Of a stretch of 64,000 bases of DNA, positions 34,275-42,959 are shown piece after piece. Origin of the DNA: Triangularia verruculosa (lineage: Eukaryota; Ascomycota; Sordariomycetes; Sordariales; Podosporaceae); assembly GCA_033296885.1 (NCBI GenBank), contig MU863883.1, positions 248,001 to 312,000 on the forward strand. Direction: 5' to 3'. Made by a program: the position numbers and the translations under genes. The notes under the pieces were generated by a model. That model ran no database searches, was not told the DNA's origin, and worked only from the letters and a program-made list of their open reading frames with translations. The first letter of the stretch is position 1, and every line of letters starts with the position of its first letter.

Positions 34275-35075
34275 TTAGAACTTGCCCTTGACAATGTTAC
34301 CAAGCATCTGCTCGGCGGTGAGGTAGGTCGTCTTCCAGAGGGTGGGGAAGTCGAGGGTGCTGGAGAGGCCGTCGGCGAAGCCGAAGAAGAGCATGGGGGG
34401 GATCCAGCCGCGGGCGTACTCGAGGGCGAAGCAGGACTCGGGCATGCGGTACTGCTTGACGTCGCCGCGGCGGAGGTGGTGGATGGAGCCCGGGGGGTAG
34501 ACCTCGGGCTCGTACTCGCCGGGGACGTAGGCGGTTTGGGTGCCCGTGAGGATGTGGAAGTAGTCGTCAGCCGTGTGGCGGCCGGTGTGGCCCTCGGTGC
34601 CGATGGCTGTACCGAAGATGATCAAGTACTCAGTGAAGCCTTTGGTGTTTATGTTAGTTCTGTGAGATCTTTTGGTGAGATGAGATGTGAAGAGACAAAG
34701 AGACTTACTGGCATGGATGATATACATGGCTCCCATGGCACCGCCGGCGTTGTTGAAGACCCACTGCTCATCGGTGTTGACGTAGCGGCTGACGGTCACA
34801 TCGGCCTTGAGCTCATCGACAATGTATTTAACCATGGCCTTGGTGTCGTCGGGGTGGGCGTCAATGGCGGCCTTGGTAACGGCATCGAGTTGGGGGAGGC
34901 TGAAGACGTAGAACTTGTCGACGTTCTGGTCCAGGACGTAGAAGACAGGGGCCAGGAGCGCAATGAGGATGGCGAACCACTTGAAGAAGGTGGTGAAGCC
35001 GCTGCAGCAGCTCTTGGTGCTGCAAGCGCAACCGCTACTGGCCTTCTTGGCCGGGGAGGAGGATTTGGGCGCCAT
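34275..35075 (-). CDS. ERG2: C-8 sterol isomerase (ERG2), ergosterol biosynthesis
   Basis: This enzyme moves the sterol double bond from C8 to C7 (fecosterol to episterol) in the ER membrane; it is related to the mammalian sigma-1 receptor. Exons 34709-35075 and 34640-flanking 34275-34639 (intron 34640-34708) give about 243 residues. The junction restores IIHASFTEYLIIFGTAIGTEGHTGRHTADD across the splice. A Cys/Lys-rich N terminus precedes one hydrophobic membrane anchor near residues 25-47 (FFKWFAILIALLAPVFYVL). Family motifs include NNAGGAMGAMYIIHAS, GTEGHTGRHTADDYF, PGEYEPEVYPPGSIHHLRRG and YARGWIPPMLFFGFAD. The start at 35075 is preferred over 35204 because the extension is unlike the family. 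The minus-strand gene has a long open frame on its antisense strand, which is a shadow. The gene is divergent from CSL4. Confidence 0.95.
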   Translation of the reverse strand: MAPKSSSPAKKASSGCACSTKSCCSGFTTFFKWFAILIALLAPVFYVLDQNVDKFYVFSLPQLDAVTKAAIDAHPDDTKAMVKYIVDELKADVTVSRYVNTDEQWVFNNAGGAMGAMYIIHASKSLCLFTSHLTKRSHRTNINTKGFTEYLIIFGTAIGTEGHTGRHTADDYFHILTGTQTAYVPGEYEPEVYPPGSIHHLRRGDVKQYRMPESCFALEYARGWIPPMLFFGFADGLSSTLDFPTLWKTTYLTAEQMLGNIVKGKF

Positions 35076-35617
35076 TGTGGTGTATTGGAGATCCAAAGGC
35101 GAGGTGAGAGAGGAATGAGGGGGAAGAGAGAGAGGAAAGTAAAAAAGAAACCGGATCTTCTCTATGTAAAGAAATTCAGGACAGCGCGAACTGTCGCGTC
35201 GCACATCACTTCCCCTTTACACCCGCTGGGCTGGGTAAGGAAAGCGGTGAGCGGGCTAGACCGCGGGCAGCTCAAGCTCCTATGGAGCTATCTGATGAGC
35301 TGGACCAACAGATATGCCCGGCTAATGCCCCACAGGGACCCTTGCGTTGGCAGAATACGCTTGGCAAGCAGGATTGGATCTTTTTTTTCGGACTCCAACT
35401 CACCACCGAGAGACTGTCGAACGATCCGGATCTCATATTCCCGACATATGCCAAGGCTTTCATCATTGCGTAGCTCGCAGTTTTCACAACCAACGGCAGT
35501 CGCTCTGGCACATCGAATTTCCACACTCAGACGGCATTCCCCGGATCGAATTTTTAGCAGCTGCTGTGTTCACCCACCCCTCACTCAAACAGCCCTTGCG
35601 ACGAAGCGGTCGCAGCA
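35076..35617. promoter_or_regulatory. ERG2/CSL4 divergent promoter region
   Basis: A compact 0.54-kb divergent region serving both genes. The ERG2-proximal side is CT-rich on the minus strand (35090-35150). No clear TATA box or sterol-response element is recognised by eye. Confidence 0.45.
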
Positions 35618-36335
35618 ATGACAACATCCAACCCCACATTGGCCATCCCAGGTCAGCTCTTGGGTTCAACATCCAAGTATCAGCCTGGACCCGGAACTCA
35701 CATTCATAATCACAATGTTCATGCCTCACTCATGGGCACAGTGCACATCGCCCAACCAGCCAAAGCTCCAGGGCCGGTCAAGCGTCTCACAAAAATCACA
35801 CCGGCCCCAGCCCCTGCTGTGCTCCCCACTATCTCGGTGACGGTCCCCACGCGTTCCGCGGGCTCCGACCACGCCGGTCAAAAGAAACGCGAGGTGCTGC
35901 CTGAGGTAGGGAACGTGGTGCTTTGCAGAGTGATTCGCATCACACCTAGGCAAGCCGTCGTTGCGATATTGGTATGCGGTGACACAGTGCTGGAAGCTGA
36001 ATGGCAGGGCTTGATCCGTGTGCAGGATGTCAGGGCTACGGAAAAGGACAGGGTCAAGATCTATGAAAGCTTTAGACCGGGGGATATAGTTAGGGCCGAA
36101 GTGGTATGTGCTTTGGTGATTCCATCAATATGGCGTGAATGTTTGTTTACTAATATTGAAATAGATCTCACTTGGTGACCAGGCTAACTATTATCTTTCG
36201 ACTGCACGCAATGAGCTGGGTGTCATTCTTGCTACGAGCGAAGCTGGTAATGCGATGCACCCTGTTAGCTGGAAGGAATATCGGGATCCGGAGACAGGCT
36301 TGAGTGAGTTAAGAAAGGTCGCGAGGCCTTATTGA
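35618..36335 (+). CDS. CSL4: CSL4-like RNA exosome cap subunit
   Basis: Csl4 (EXOSC1) is one of the three S1-domain cap proteins that thread RNA into the exosome in nucleus and cytoplasm. Exons 35618-36103 and 36165-36335 give about 218 residues. The N-terminal domain is recognisable from AIPGQLLG, GPGTHIHNHNVHASLMG and the basic linker. The S1-type fold follows: VGNVVLCRVIRITPRQAVVAI, WQGLIRVQDVRATEKDRVKI, FRPGDIVRAEVISLGDQ. The splice after RAEV restores ISLGDQANYYLSTARNELGVI. The C terminus SWKEYRDPETGLSELRKVARPY is the conserved end of the family. An Ala/Pro-rich linker (residues ~45-85) is longer than in yeast. Confidence 0.93.
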
Positions 36336-37227
36336 AGAGGAGGAGCCGTGTGGAATGATGAGAGGGAAACTTTGAGAGCGAATCGGTTTCCGACAATACT
36401 ACTATGGCCTAGGACGGCTTATTGTATCATGGTCACTATTGTCGACACCTGGCTCTATGAATGAGGCTGAGTGAGAGCCTATGAGTACCGCTCAGCCGTA
36501 ATATCGAAGATCTGATGCATAATGAGATTCGAACCAGAATTCGGCACGTTGAAGAATACCAGCGGCTTGTTTAAGCGAAGACCAGCGAGGGCACATTGGG
36601 TATCTTTCATGTCAGATTAATGTCTACACTATCTGTTGGACTTCATCACGGGGGACGGCAGCTGACCGCCGAGGAGGCCTAATCGAAACAAAGAACGAGC
36701 GCGGAGTGAGCAGATCACTTATGTTCGACCGGTTGCATGAACACACGGACAAATGCCCCATCTCCAGGTCCAAGCAGGTCCAAGGGTGCGGGACGAGATC
36801 TTCCATAGCGAATACAACGGGATGAAGCGGTACCTGCAGCTACTTTGTTTTAGTGGTATTTCTCGGGTACACGGCCCCATTGGCAAAGCAGCTTTCGCCG
36901 GGCTTAAAGCCAATTCCACTCAAGTGGTTTCCTCGGGTTTGGCTGCAGATCGAACGGGATCGTGGCGGCGCATTCAAGATGTTGGTGGTGGGGGGACACG
37001 AGCCGCTGGATCCCTGCACTTGCATGCCTTTGCCAAGGCGACGCAGCCACCAACTCAGCTTCCTTCCATTGCTAGCCGCCCTCTTTTTCATTCCAGCTCG
37101 TGACAAGCAAACATCAAAGACAACATCGCCCTACAGCGAGTGCGACGAATAATCACCCCAAGCGCAAACTCTGCGACAGTCTCCGATCTGCGACGACCCC
37201 GACGACCGCCGCTCAGGATACGCAATC
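36336..37227. other. Intergenic region CSL4 to Sec2-like gene
   Basis: About 0.9 kb without a supportable gene. A T-loop-like gattcgaacc occurs near 36527-36536 (minus strand ggttcgaatc), but no tRNA cloverleaf can be built round it. The open frames at 36753-37152 have no domain content. It is presumed to be the 3' flank plus the Sec2-like promoter. Confidence 0.4.
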
Positions 37228-38328
37228 ATGACAGCCACCGAGGTCATGACACCCATAACCCCAGAAGGAACAGGGACAAGGCCACGAACGGGAACAGGGC
37301 AAGGGCAAGCAGCAGGGACTCTGACGGCCGCCAACACCACTCCTACACCAGATCCAGACCCAGTAGACATCGATAGTGATGGCACCGACGACACCACGCC
37401 CAGCACTAGCACTACCGCGACCAGCTGCTGCCCAAGCTGCGGCTCCTCCATCTCCCTCCCAAACCTCCCTGCCTTCCAACAAACCCAAACCGCCCTCCTC
37501 TCCGCCCAGCAGCAGATCACCGAACTCCAATCGCAAATAAAACTCCTCAACGCCAAAGCCTCAGCGGCAGTGGATCGATGGGCTGACTACGAAGACGAGC
37601 TCACCAAACTCCGCGCCCAGCTTTCTGAGTCCCGATCCTCCACCTCGTCCACCCCGACCTCCCCCTCCGCCTCCTCCCCAACATCATCCCCACTACCGCA
37701 AAAGCAAAGCCCGCAACAGCAGAAACAACTAGCGACGGTCGTACAGCAAGGCTCGCCCCTGCCCACACCACCCTCGTCCGTCACCACAGGCAGCGCGCTC
37801 CCCTCCCCAAGCCGAACGTCCTTTCTTGCGTCCGTCATGCCCTCCACCACCGGCGTGTCCAGCGCGGCAACTCGAATCTCGGCGCTTTTGTCGTCTCGAA
37901 AATCCACACCGAATCTCAAGCCGCTGCCATCAATCCCTGTCTCGCCGCGCTCTCCGATTCCGAGTGTACCGCCTTCGGCTTCGCTGTATAATCTCCCTAG
38001 TCTTTCGACTCCGCCTGCGTCTGGTTCGCTTAGGGCAGAAGACTTGTTATCGGCGCTGAACAAGGAGCAGGCTCGTAGGATGGAGGTGGAAAGCCGGTTA
38101 TCGCAAACGAGCAAGGAGGTGGAGGAGCTGAGCGTGAGTTTGTTTGAGCAGGCGAACGAGATGGTTGCTTCGGAGCGGAGGGCGAGGGCGGAGCTGGAGA
38201 AGAGGGTGGTGATATTGGAGAAGAGGGATGTGGAAAAGAAGAAGCGGCTGGAGGTTTTGGAGAGGGGGGTGGAGAGGATTGGGCGGGTTAGGGGTGTTTT
38301 GGAGGAGTTGGATGAGTTGGATGCATGA
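37228..38328 (+). CDS. Sec2-like Rab GEF coiled-coil protein
   Basis: Sec2 is the guanine nucleotide exchange factor for the Rab GTPase Sec4 on secretory vesicles. The gene is a single exon of 366 residues. A low-complexity Thr/Pro/Gly N terminus contains a CCPSC motif near residue 68. A first heptad-like coiled coil spans ~85-135 (LLSAQQQITELQSQIKLLNA). It is interrupted by ~135 residues of Ser/Pro/Thr-rich sequence. A second coiled coil (~273-366) carries the Sec2-type core EELSVSLFEQANEMVASERRA. That LFEQAN-MV segment is the signature of the Sec2p GEF domain. Yeast Sec2 is much longer; this protein stops at the end of the GEF helix and lacks a vesicle-targeting tail. It may be the domain-only paralog common in filamentous fungi. 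Confidence 0.78.
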   Translation: MTATEVMTPITPEGTGTRPRTGTGQGQAAGTLTAANTTPTPDPDPVDIDSDGTDDTTPSTSTTATSCCPSCGSSISLPNLPAFQQTQTALLSAQQQITELQSQIKLLNAKASAAVDRWADYEDELTKLRAQLSESRSSTSSTPTSPSASSPTSSPLPQKQSPQQQKQLATVVQQGSPLPTPPSSVTTGSALPSPSRTSFLASVMPSTTGVSSAATRISALLSSRKSTPNLKPLPSIPVSPRSPIPSVPPSASLYNLPSLSTPPASGSLRAEDLLSALNKEQARRMEVESRLSQTSKEVEELSVSLFEQANEMVASERRARAELEKRVVILEKRDVEKKKRLEVLERGVERIGRVRGVLEELDELDA

Positions 38329-38801
38329 TGGGATGGAAGAAAGGCGGGTGGTTTTTATCCTGACATTGGGAATAAGTACATAAGATACCATGGCTTTCGG
38401 GGATAACTTGGGATGGTCATTTGGGATACCTTGGCATGTCAAATATATGGAGTTTTGGGAGGGGCGAGAATATTATGAATAATAGCTTTTGCTGATACAC
38501 GCTGTATGAATTCACCATATGGGCAATACGACGCATCTAATCGGAGAAAAAAGCAATCATGGGGATTGTTAATGACGTGCATGAGGAAGACCCTGCCAAG
38601 ACCACAAAAGCAAGACATCCCAGCAACCCAAGATCGAAGCTAAGAAATGCGGCTCTTGTCACCGACAAGGGTGGTTTGCGGGGGGACTCCCCACAGCTTT
38701 ATCAAGAACATGGATGGACAGCATTTGGTTGATGGTGTAATCGAGGGGGCTACCGTAGCCCGGGTATTTATGTATTTCTCGACTGAATCTACCTGCCAAC
38801 T
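38329..38801. other. Convergent 3' intergenic region
   Basis: About 470 bp between the converging Sec2-like and PUS4 genes. It presumably holds both 3' UTRs and poly(A) sites. No gene or repeat was seen. Confidence 0.45.
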
Positions 38802-40205
38802 TCAAGCAGCGGCAGCCATTGGCTCCTCCTTGGCCTCCGGCATTGGCTCATCGCACTTCTCCTCCTCTTTTGCTGGCGCCTCCTCAGCCTTGGCCACCTC
38901 CGGCGTTGACTCGGCCTTCAGTCCTCCGTTTTCCACTGTTGGCTCCTGAATCTCACCAGGGCGCGCGTTCCACTTGTCGAGCATGCTTTCCACCTTGGGA
39001 CCCCAAACCTCCTCCCCTCTGAGCAAGTCGTCGTACTCGAGGCAGTTAGCCCCGCCGAGTGTGAACTGTCCTTGTCTGGTTCGGGCCAACTCGGCCATCA
39101 TGGCTCCACAGCCCAGCTTCTCGCCGAGATCGTGGCACAAACTGCGGACGTAGAATCCAGAGGTGACCGTCATGCGGATCTTGACCGCTGGGGGACCCTT
39201 GCCCTCCCATGGAGCGGGCGCATCATCTGGTCGGACGGGAACGAGATCAGAGCCCCTTCCCTTTGGGGGCTTGTGCCTCTTCTCCTTCTTGCCGTCGAGA
39301 GCGCCAGACATGAGCGGCTCTTCAGGGTTTCCCTCCTCGTTCTTCACCCTCTTGGCAGCCCTCGTCTCCTCGCTGACCAGGCCATCCACCGCCTCCTCCG
39401 CGGCACGCTTCTTGGAGTTGAAGTCTTTGAGCGCTTTGCTTTCTTCCTCGGCAGCCTTCGCGGCGTCGCCCTCCCCGCCGTCCTCCTGCGCCTTGGCCAC
39501 GCGCCAGACAGACTGAGCCACATTCTTCTCCGCCTGCCCGGCCTCCTCGTCTGGCCAGTAGTGCTTGTGCGTGCCTGGCTCGTACCACTCCACCATCTCC
39601 AAGTGGGAGACTTCGACTTCTCTTGTCTCGATCTCACGGGGAATTGGCTTGCCTTCCCGAGCGTATTCGTAAAGAGGTTTGCCAGCCATCTTCAGGGAGG
39701 AGTACAGCGGTGGCATCTGGCGGAATTTGCCTCTGAATGGCTCGAGAGCCTTTTCGACGGCATCGCGGGTGAGGTTGGAGTAGTCGCCCTTCTTGATGAT
39801 CTTGCCCAGGCGGTCGTAGGTGTCGGTGCTGGCGCCAAACACGACGACGGTCTCGTAGGTCTTGGTGCAGAGGAGGAATTGCTGGAGGGATTTGGTGCCT
39901 TTGCCTATGCCGAGGATCAGGACGCCGCCGGCTAGGGGGTCAAGGGTGCCGCCGTGGCCGATTTTAGTCTGGATCTTCCTCTTGATGGGCCGGCGGCGGT
40001 TTTTCTGGTATTTCGATTCTGTTTCGCGCAGCTGGCGCTCTTGCTCGAGGAGCGGGGCGAACTTGGCGGAGGGGTCGAAGAAGTTTTGGCAGTCGCGGAT
40101 CACCTGGGCGGAGGAAATACCGATGGGCTTGTTGATGGCGAAGACGCCCTCGAGAATCTTGCCTGTAGCCATTTTGATGAAGGGCTGGGGTCGCAGAAAG
40201 GTCAT
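38802..40205 (-). CDS. PUS4: tRNA pseudouridine-55 synthase PUS4 (TruB family)
   Basis: Pus4 makes pseudouridine 55 in the T-loop of cytoplasmic and mitochondrial tRNAs. The gene is a single exon of 467 residues from 40205, or 456 from the internal ATG at 40172. TruB motifs are clear: GVFAINKPIGISSAQVI, the catalytic-Asp loop GHGGTLDPLAGGVL (Asp near residue 78 of the short form), KTYETVVVFGASTDTYD, MPPLYSSLKMAGKPLYEYAREG, and SGFYVRSLCHDLGEKLG. Between the last two there is a Lys/Glu/Ala-rich insertion of about 90 residues, and the C-terminal tail is Glu/Ala-rich. The short form matches the usual family start. The 11-residue extension (MTFLRPQPFIK) is basic and hydrophobic and could aid mitochondrial import. 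The antisense 287-codon frame is a shadow. Confidence 0.93.
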   Translation of the reverse strand: MTFLRPQPFIKMATGKILEGVFAINKPIGISSAQVIRDCQNFFDPSAKFAPLLEQERQLRETESKYQKNRRRPIKRKIQTKIGHGGTLDPLAGGVLILGIGKGTKSLQQFLLCTKTYETVVVFGASTDTYDRLGKIIKKGDYSNLTRDAVEKALEPFRGKFRQMPPLYSSLKMAGKPLYEYAREGKPIPREIETREVEVSHLEMVEWYEPGTHKHYWPDEEAGQAEKNVAQSVWRVAKAQEDGGEGDAAKAAEEESKALKDFNSKKRAAEEAVDGLVSEETRAAKRVKNEEGNPEEPLMSGALDGKKEKRHKPPKGRGSDLVPVRPDDAPAPWEGKGPPAVKIRMTVTSGFYVRSLCHDLGEKLGCGAMMAELARTRQGQFTLGGANCLEYDDLLRGEEVWGPKVESMLDKWNARPGEIQEPTVENGGLKAESTPEVAKAEEAPAKEEEKCDEPMPEAKEEPMAAAA

Positions 40206-40714
40206 GAGAGGGTTTGGCAGATACTTGCGACTCCCGGGTGGTTTAATTGAAGTGGCGGCGGCCGCAATTCGCCTGGCGCATTCAAGTGGAATCTGGAGGT
40301 TGGTTGTGTTGCAGATGCTCCAAGCTTAAAGTTTTTGATGCATCTTTGGGATCAGGGGAAATAGTTGTTATCGCTATCGGATCAGACGGACTTTGCGGGA
40401 CCGATAAGCGGATGACGGTGCCAAGAAAGGTACTTTAGCGGTGCCAGTTGCCGAATGTCGGTTAACTGCCTGCCTGCCCGGGCTGCGCGCTAACCCCGCG
40501 TCGCCCTTTCCCTAGGGACGCGACCGCGTAAAGAGGTGCCTATGCCCTGGGTTGCTTTTGGACAACCACCCGCTCCCTACAACTTGCCAATCACACCACT
40601 TTTAATACGCTTGTCCTCATCTTCACACTCACCAACCCCGAAGATTCTTTGAAACACGCTGCTGGTGTTCTCACTTTCCACGGTTTTCCTTCCTGTCGTC
40701 GATACGCCCTCATC
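40206..40714. promoter_or_regulatory. PUS4/RFTS-gene divergent promoter region
   Basis: About 0.5 kb between divergent genes, GC-rich at 40440-40560 and CT-rich just before the RFTS-domain gene. It contains the leaders of both genes. No specific site was recognised. Confidence 0.4.
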
Positions 40715-42959
40715 ATGGCGGGCCCGGGACGCCCTGGGCGTCCAAGGCGCTCCGAGTCAGTTGACCACGACCCGGTTCACTATCTGAAAGAAGGCGCAGT
40801 CTTGAAGCCGACGGAGCCTGGAGTTGAATATGACAAATGGCCCTGTTTTGTACTCTTGGATGCCACAATTTATCGCAAGGATGGTAAAACGATTGCGAAT
40901 CCACTCATGGTCCACGCAGAAGGACCGCTGGTGATTCACGGGTTGCTCGAAATAGACAGTGACACCAAGGAACGTGAGTTTCTGCCTTCATATACATGTC
41001 GATATGGCTGACGAACCCAACAAAAGATCTGCGAAACCCTGGGGCTAGAAGGGTGTACATGGAGGTCACAGATTCGACCAAGTATTCCTTCAGCGACGGG
41101 CCATTTGCCCTGTGGATGGCTGGTTCGTCTCGCTGGTTTGAGATAAAACCCTCCAAGAAGTATCTCCCCATGTATCGGGAGATCCAGGAGGCGGCGAACC
41201 TCTATTTCCCTATGCTGGATGTTCACAAGGATCGCCACGAGCTGGTTAAAAGAGCCAAGAAATCTGGAAAGAAGCAGCCGGCCCCATTGACGATGGACCA
41301 GATTTTTCTAAAATGTGCTGTCAACGCTGGGAATGGCATCGTGCGACACGAAGTTGAGGCTTGGTGTGACAAGTGGGCCGAGTTTTTGCTCTCGCACTCT
41401 AGGAAAGAGGACCAATCTCTTTGGAAGTCCACGCCATTGACGCAATGGCTGAGCACCAAGCACCCTGTAAGTTGACTATCTTACATTCCAGATGACCTAT
41501 GCTGACAACATTCAGGAGCTTGAAAAGAGAGTGGATGACGCAGCTAAAGGGCTGGCCATATCAGTACCTCCTCCCCCCCAACTGGAAGATTCAGAAGACG
41601 ATGCCCCTAGACCCAGGAGGAAAAATCAAGCGACACGGGACAGTCAAGACGTGGAAATGACAGACATTACCTCTAGTCGCTCGCAGAAGCTCCCCAGCAG
41701 GCCCCTTTCACAGCCGCAATCGAGACCAGTTGAAAGTCCGGTGCCACTACCAGAAAAATACCTGAATCTCGGAAAGCCAGCATCTGCTGTGCCCAGGGCG
41801 CCAGTACAGCCATCTACTTTTACTTCGCAGCCTGTCCCTGACTCCCCTGTTGACCGGTTCTTGTCGATTCTCGACGAAGCTGCAGAGCTCCTCCCAGATC
41901 TCGCCACAGCATCACCCTCGAAAGTCTGTAACAAGGTTTACTTTCTGGCTAAGGTTAAGGACTACCACGGAGCTCGTGAAATCTGCTGCTACTATTCTAG
42001 GGACATGGTTTCGCGACTGGACCCTAAGATTTGGCACGGGACCCCCTTCTACAATTGGCTTGTGGACATGTCGCAAAACTGGAACGGGGTGCTGGAGTAT
42101 GTGAAAGAGGAGGATATCCCTGCCCAGGTTTACCGTAGGTCGAGATCTGGACCCAGAGCCCCGAGAGTCATTGAACAGCCGTCCACACCAAGCACGAGTT
42201 CCAATCACAACCGTGTGACCGGGAACTTGAGGCACTCGCGACACTCTGGGAAGAGATCAACGCTGAGGCCAGGGCCCTCGTCCAAGAAACGTCCAGCTTC
42301 GGATATGTTTGACGGCGAGGACGACTATGACAGCAGTCGGGGAGGCAAGCGAAGCTTTAACCAGTCTTTTGACGACGAAGACATGGGCAACGACGACGAT
42401 GACGACGATGAGGACACGGATGAGTCCAGCGCAGCAGAAGTCGATCCCAATCTTGCGACGCCCAGCGATCCAGCCTCCCTCCTACCGTTGCCGGCAGGTG
42501 TTTCACGAATGGTGATCCAAGCTGAGCGCCTGCCAACCTTGTCGCCCTCGGGGCCCAACGGCACTTGGACCTGTCCCCATGACGAGTGCGGATATGTGGT
42601 CCGCTCGGCGGACGAGCCGGCGGCACAAGAACTGGTTGAGGAGCACTTCCGGGCTCATGAATCGAACACGCAGAAGATTGATCTGGCTTTGATGGAGGGC
42701 AGGAAGGGTCATCTGCCCATCGAGTATGTAGCCTCTTCTTCTCCCTTTGGTTCTATTCGCGATTCATGTAGTGTTATGTAAAAGAGGATTTAGTATGCTG
42801 ATATGGTTTCTTTGCCACTTTTTTAGTAATTTGCTACAGAAGATTCGACAAAAGGGGGAGCAGTCGCTCCGGGAGAAGAGAGGGAAGCTGAGCGATCCGA
42901 GTCTAAAGGAGAACAACAGGCTGTTGAGGGATCGGATCAAGACGAGGTTGCTGGTTTGA
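40715..42959 (+). CDS. RFTS-like (DNMT1 replication-foci) domain protein
   Basis: Four exons (40715-40973, 41027-41466, 41516-42723, 42827-42959) give about 679 residues. The N-terminal ~170 residues resemble the replication-foci-targeting domain of DNMT1-type methyltransferases: WPCFVLLDATIYRKDGKTI, PLVIHGLLEID, FALWMAGSSRWFEIKPSKKY, YREIQEAANLYF. No catalytic methyltransferase motif is present. A second helical, winged-helix-like region occupies ~375-460 (VDRFLSILDEAAELL, VYFLAKVKDYHGAREICCYY). An acidic basic-patch linker follows, then one zinc-finger-like element (WTCPHDECGYVV...EHFRAH), and a Lys/Arg-rich C terminus (LREKRGKLSDPSLKENNRLL). The role is probably chromatin targeting in the nucleus, by analogy only. 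Two in-frame acceptors occur for intron 2 (41491 and 41515); the first would leave a 25-nt intron and is unlikely. Confidence 0.8.

Noticed and set aside
34476..35621. 381-codon plus-strand frame opposite ERG2
   Set aside because: It is the antisense of a certain ERG2 gene, with Val/Gly/Asp-rich shadow composition and no motifs.
36520..36545. Possible tRNA T-loop (ggttcgaatc on minus strand)
   Set aside because: Flanking bases do not form T, acceptor or anticodon stems.
39072..39935. 287-codon plus-strand frame inside PUS4
   Set aside because: Antisense shadow of a conserved TruB enzyme; Leu/Arg/Gly-rich with no domain.
41467..41491. Alternative acceptor for intron 2 of the RFTS-domain gene
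   Set aside because: Would give a 25-nt intron, below the minimum for spliceosomal introns in fungi.
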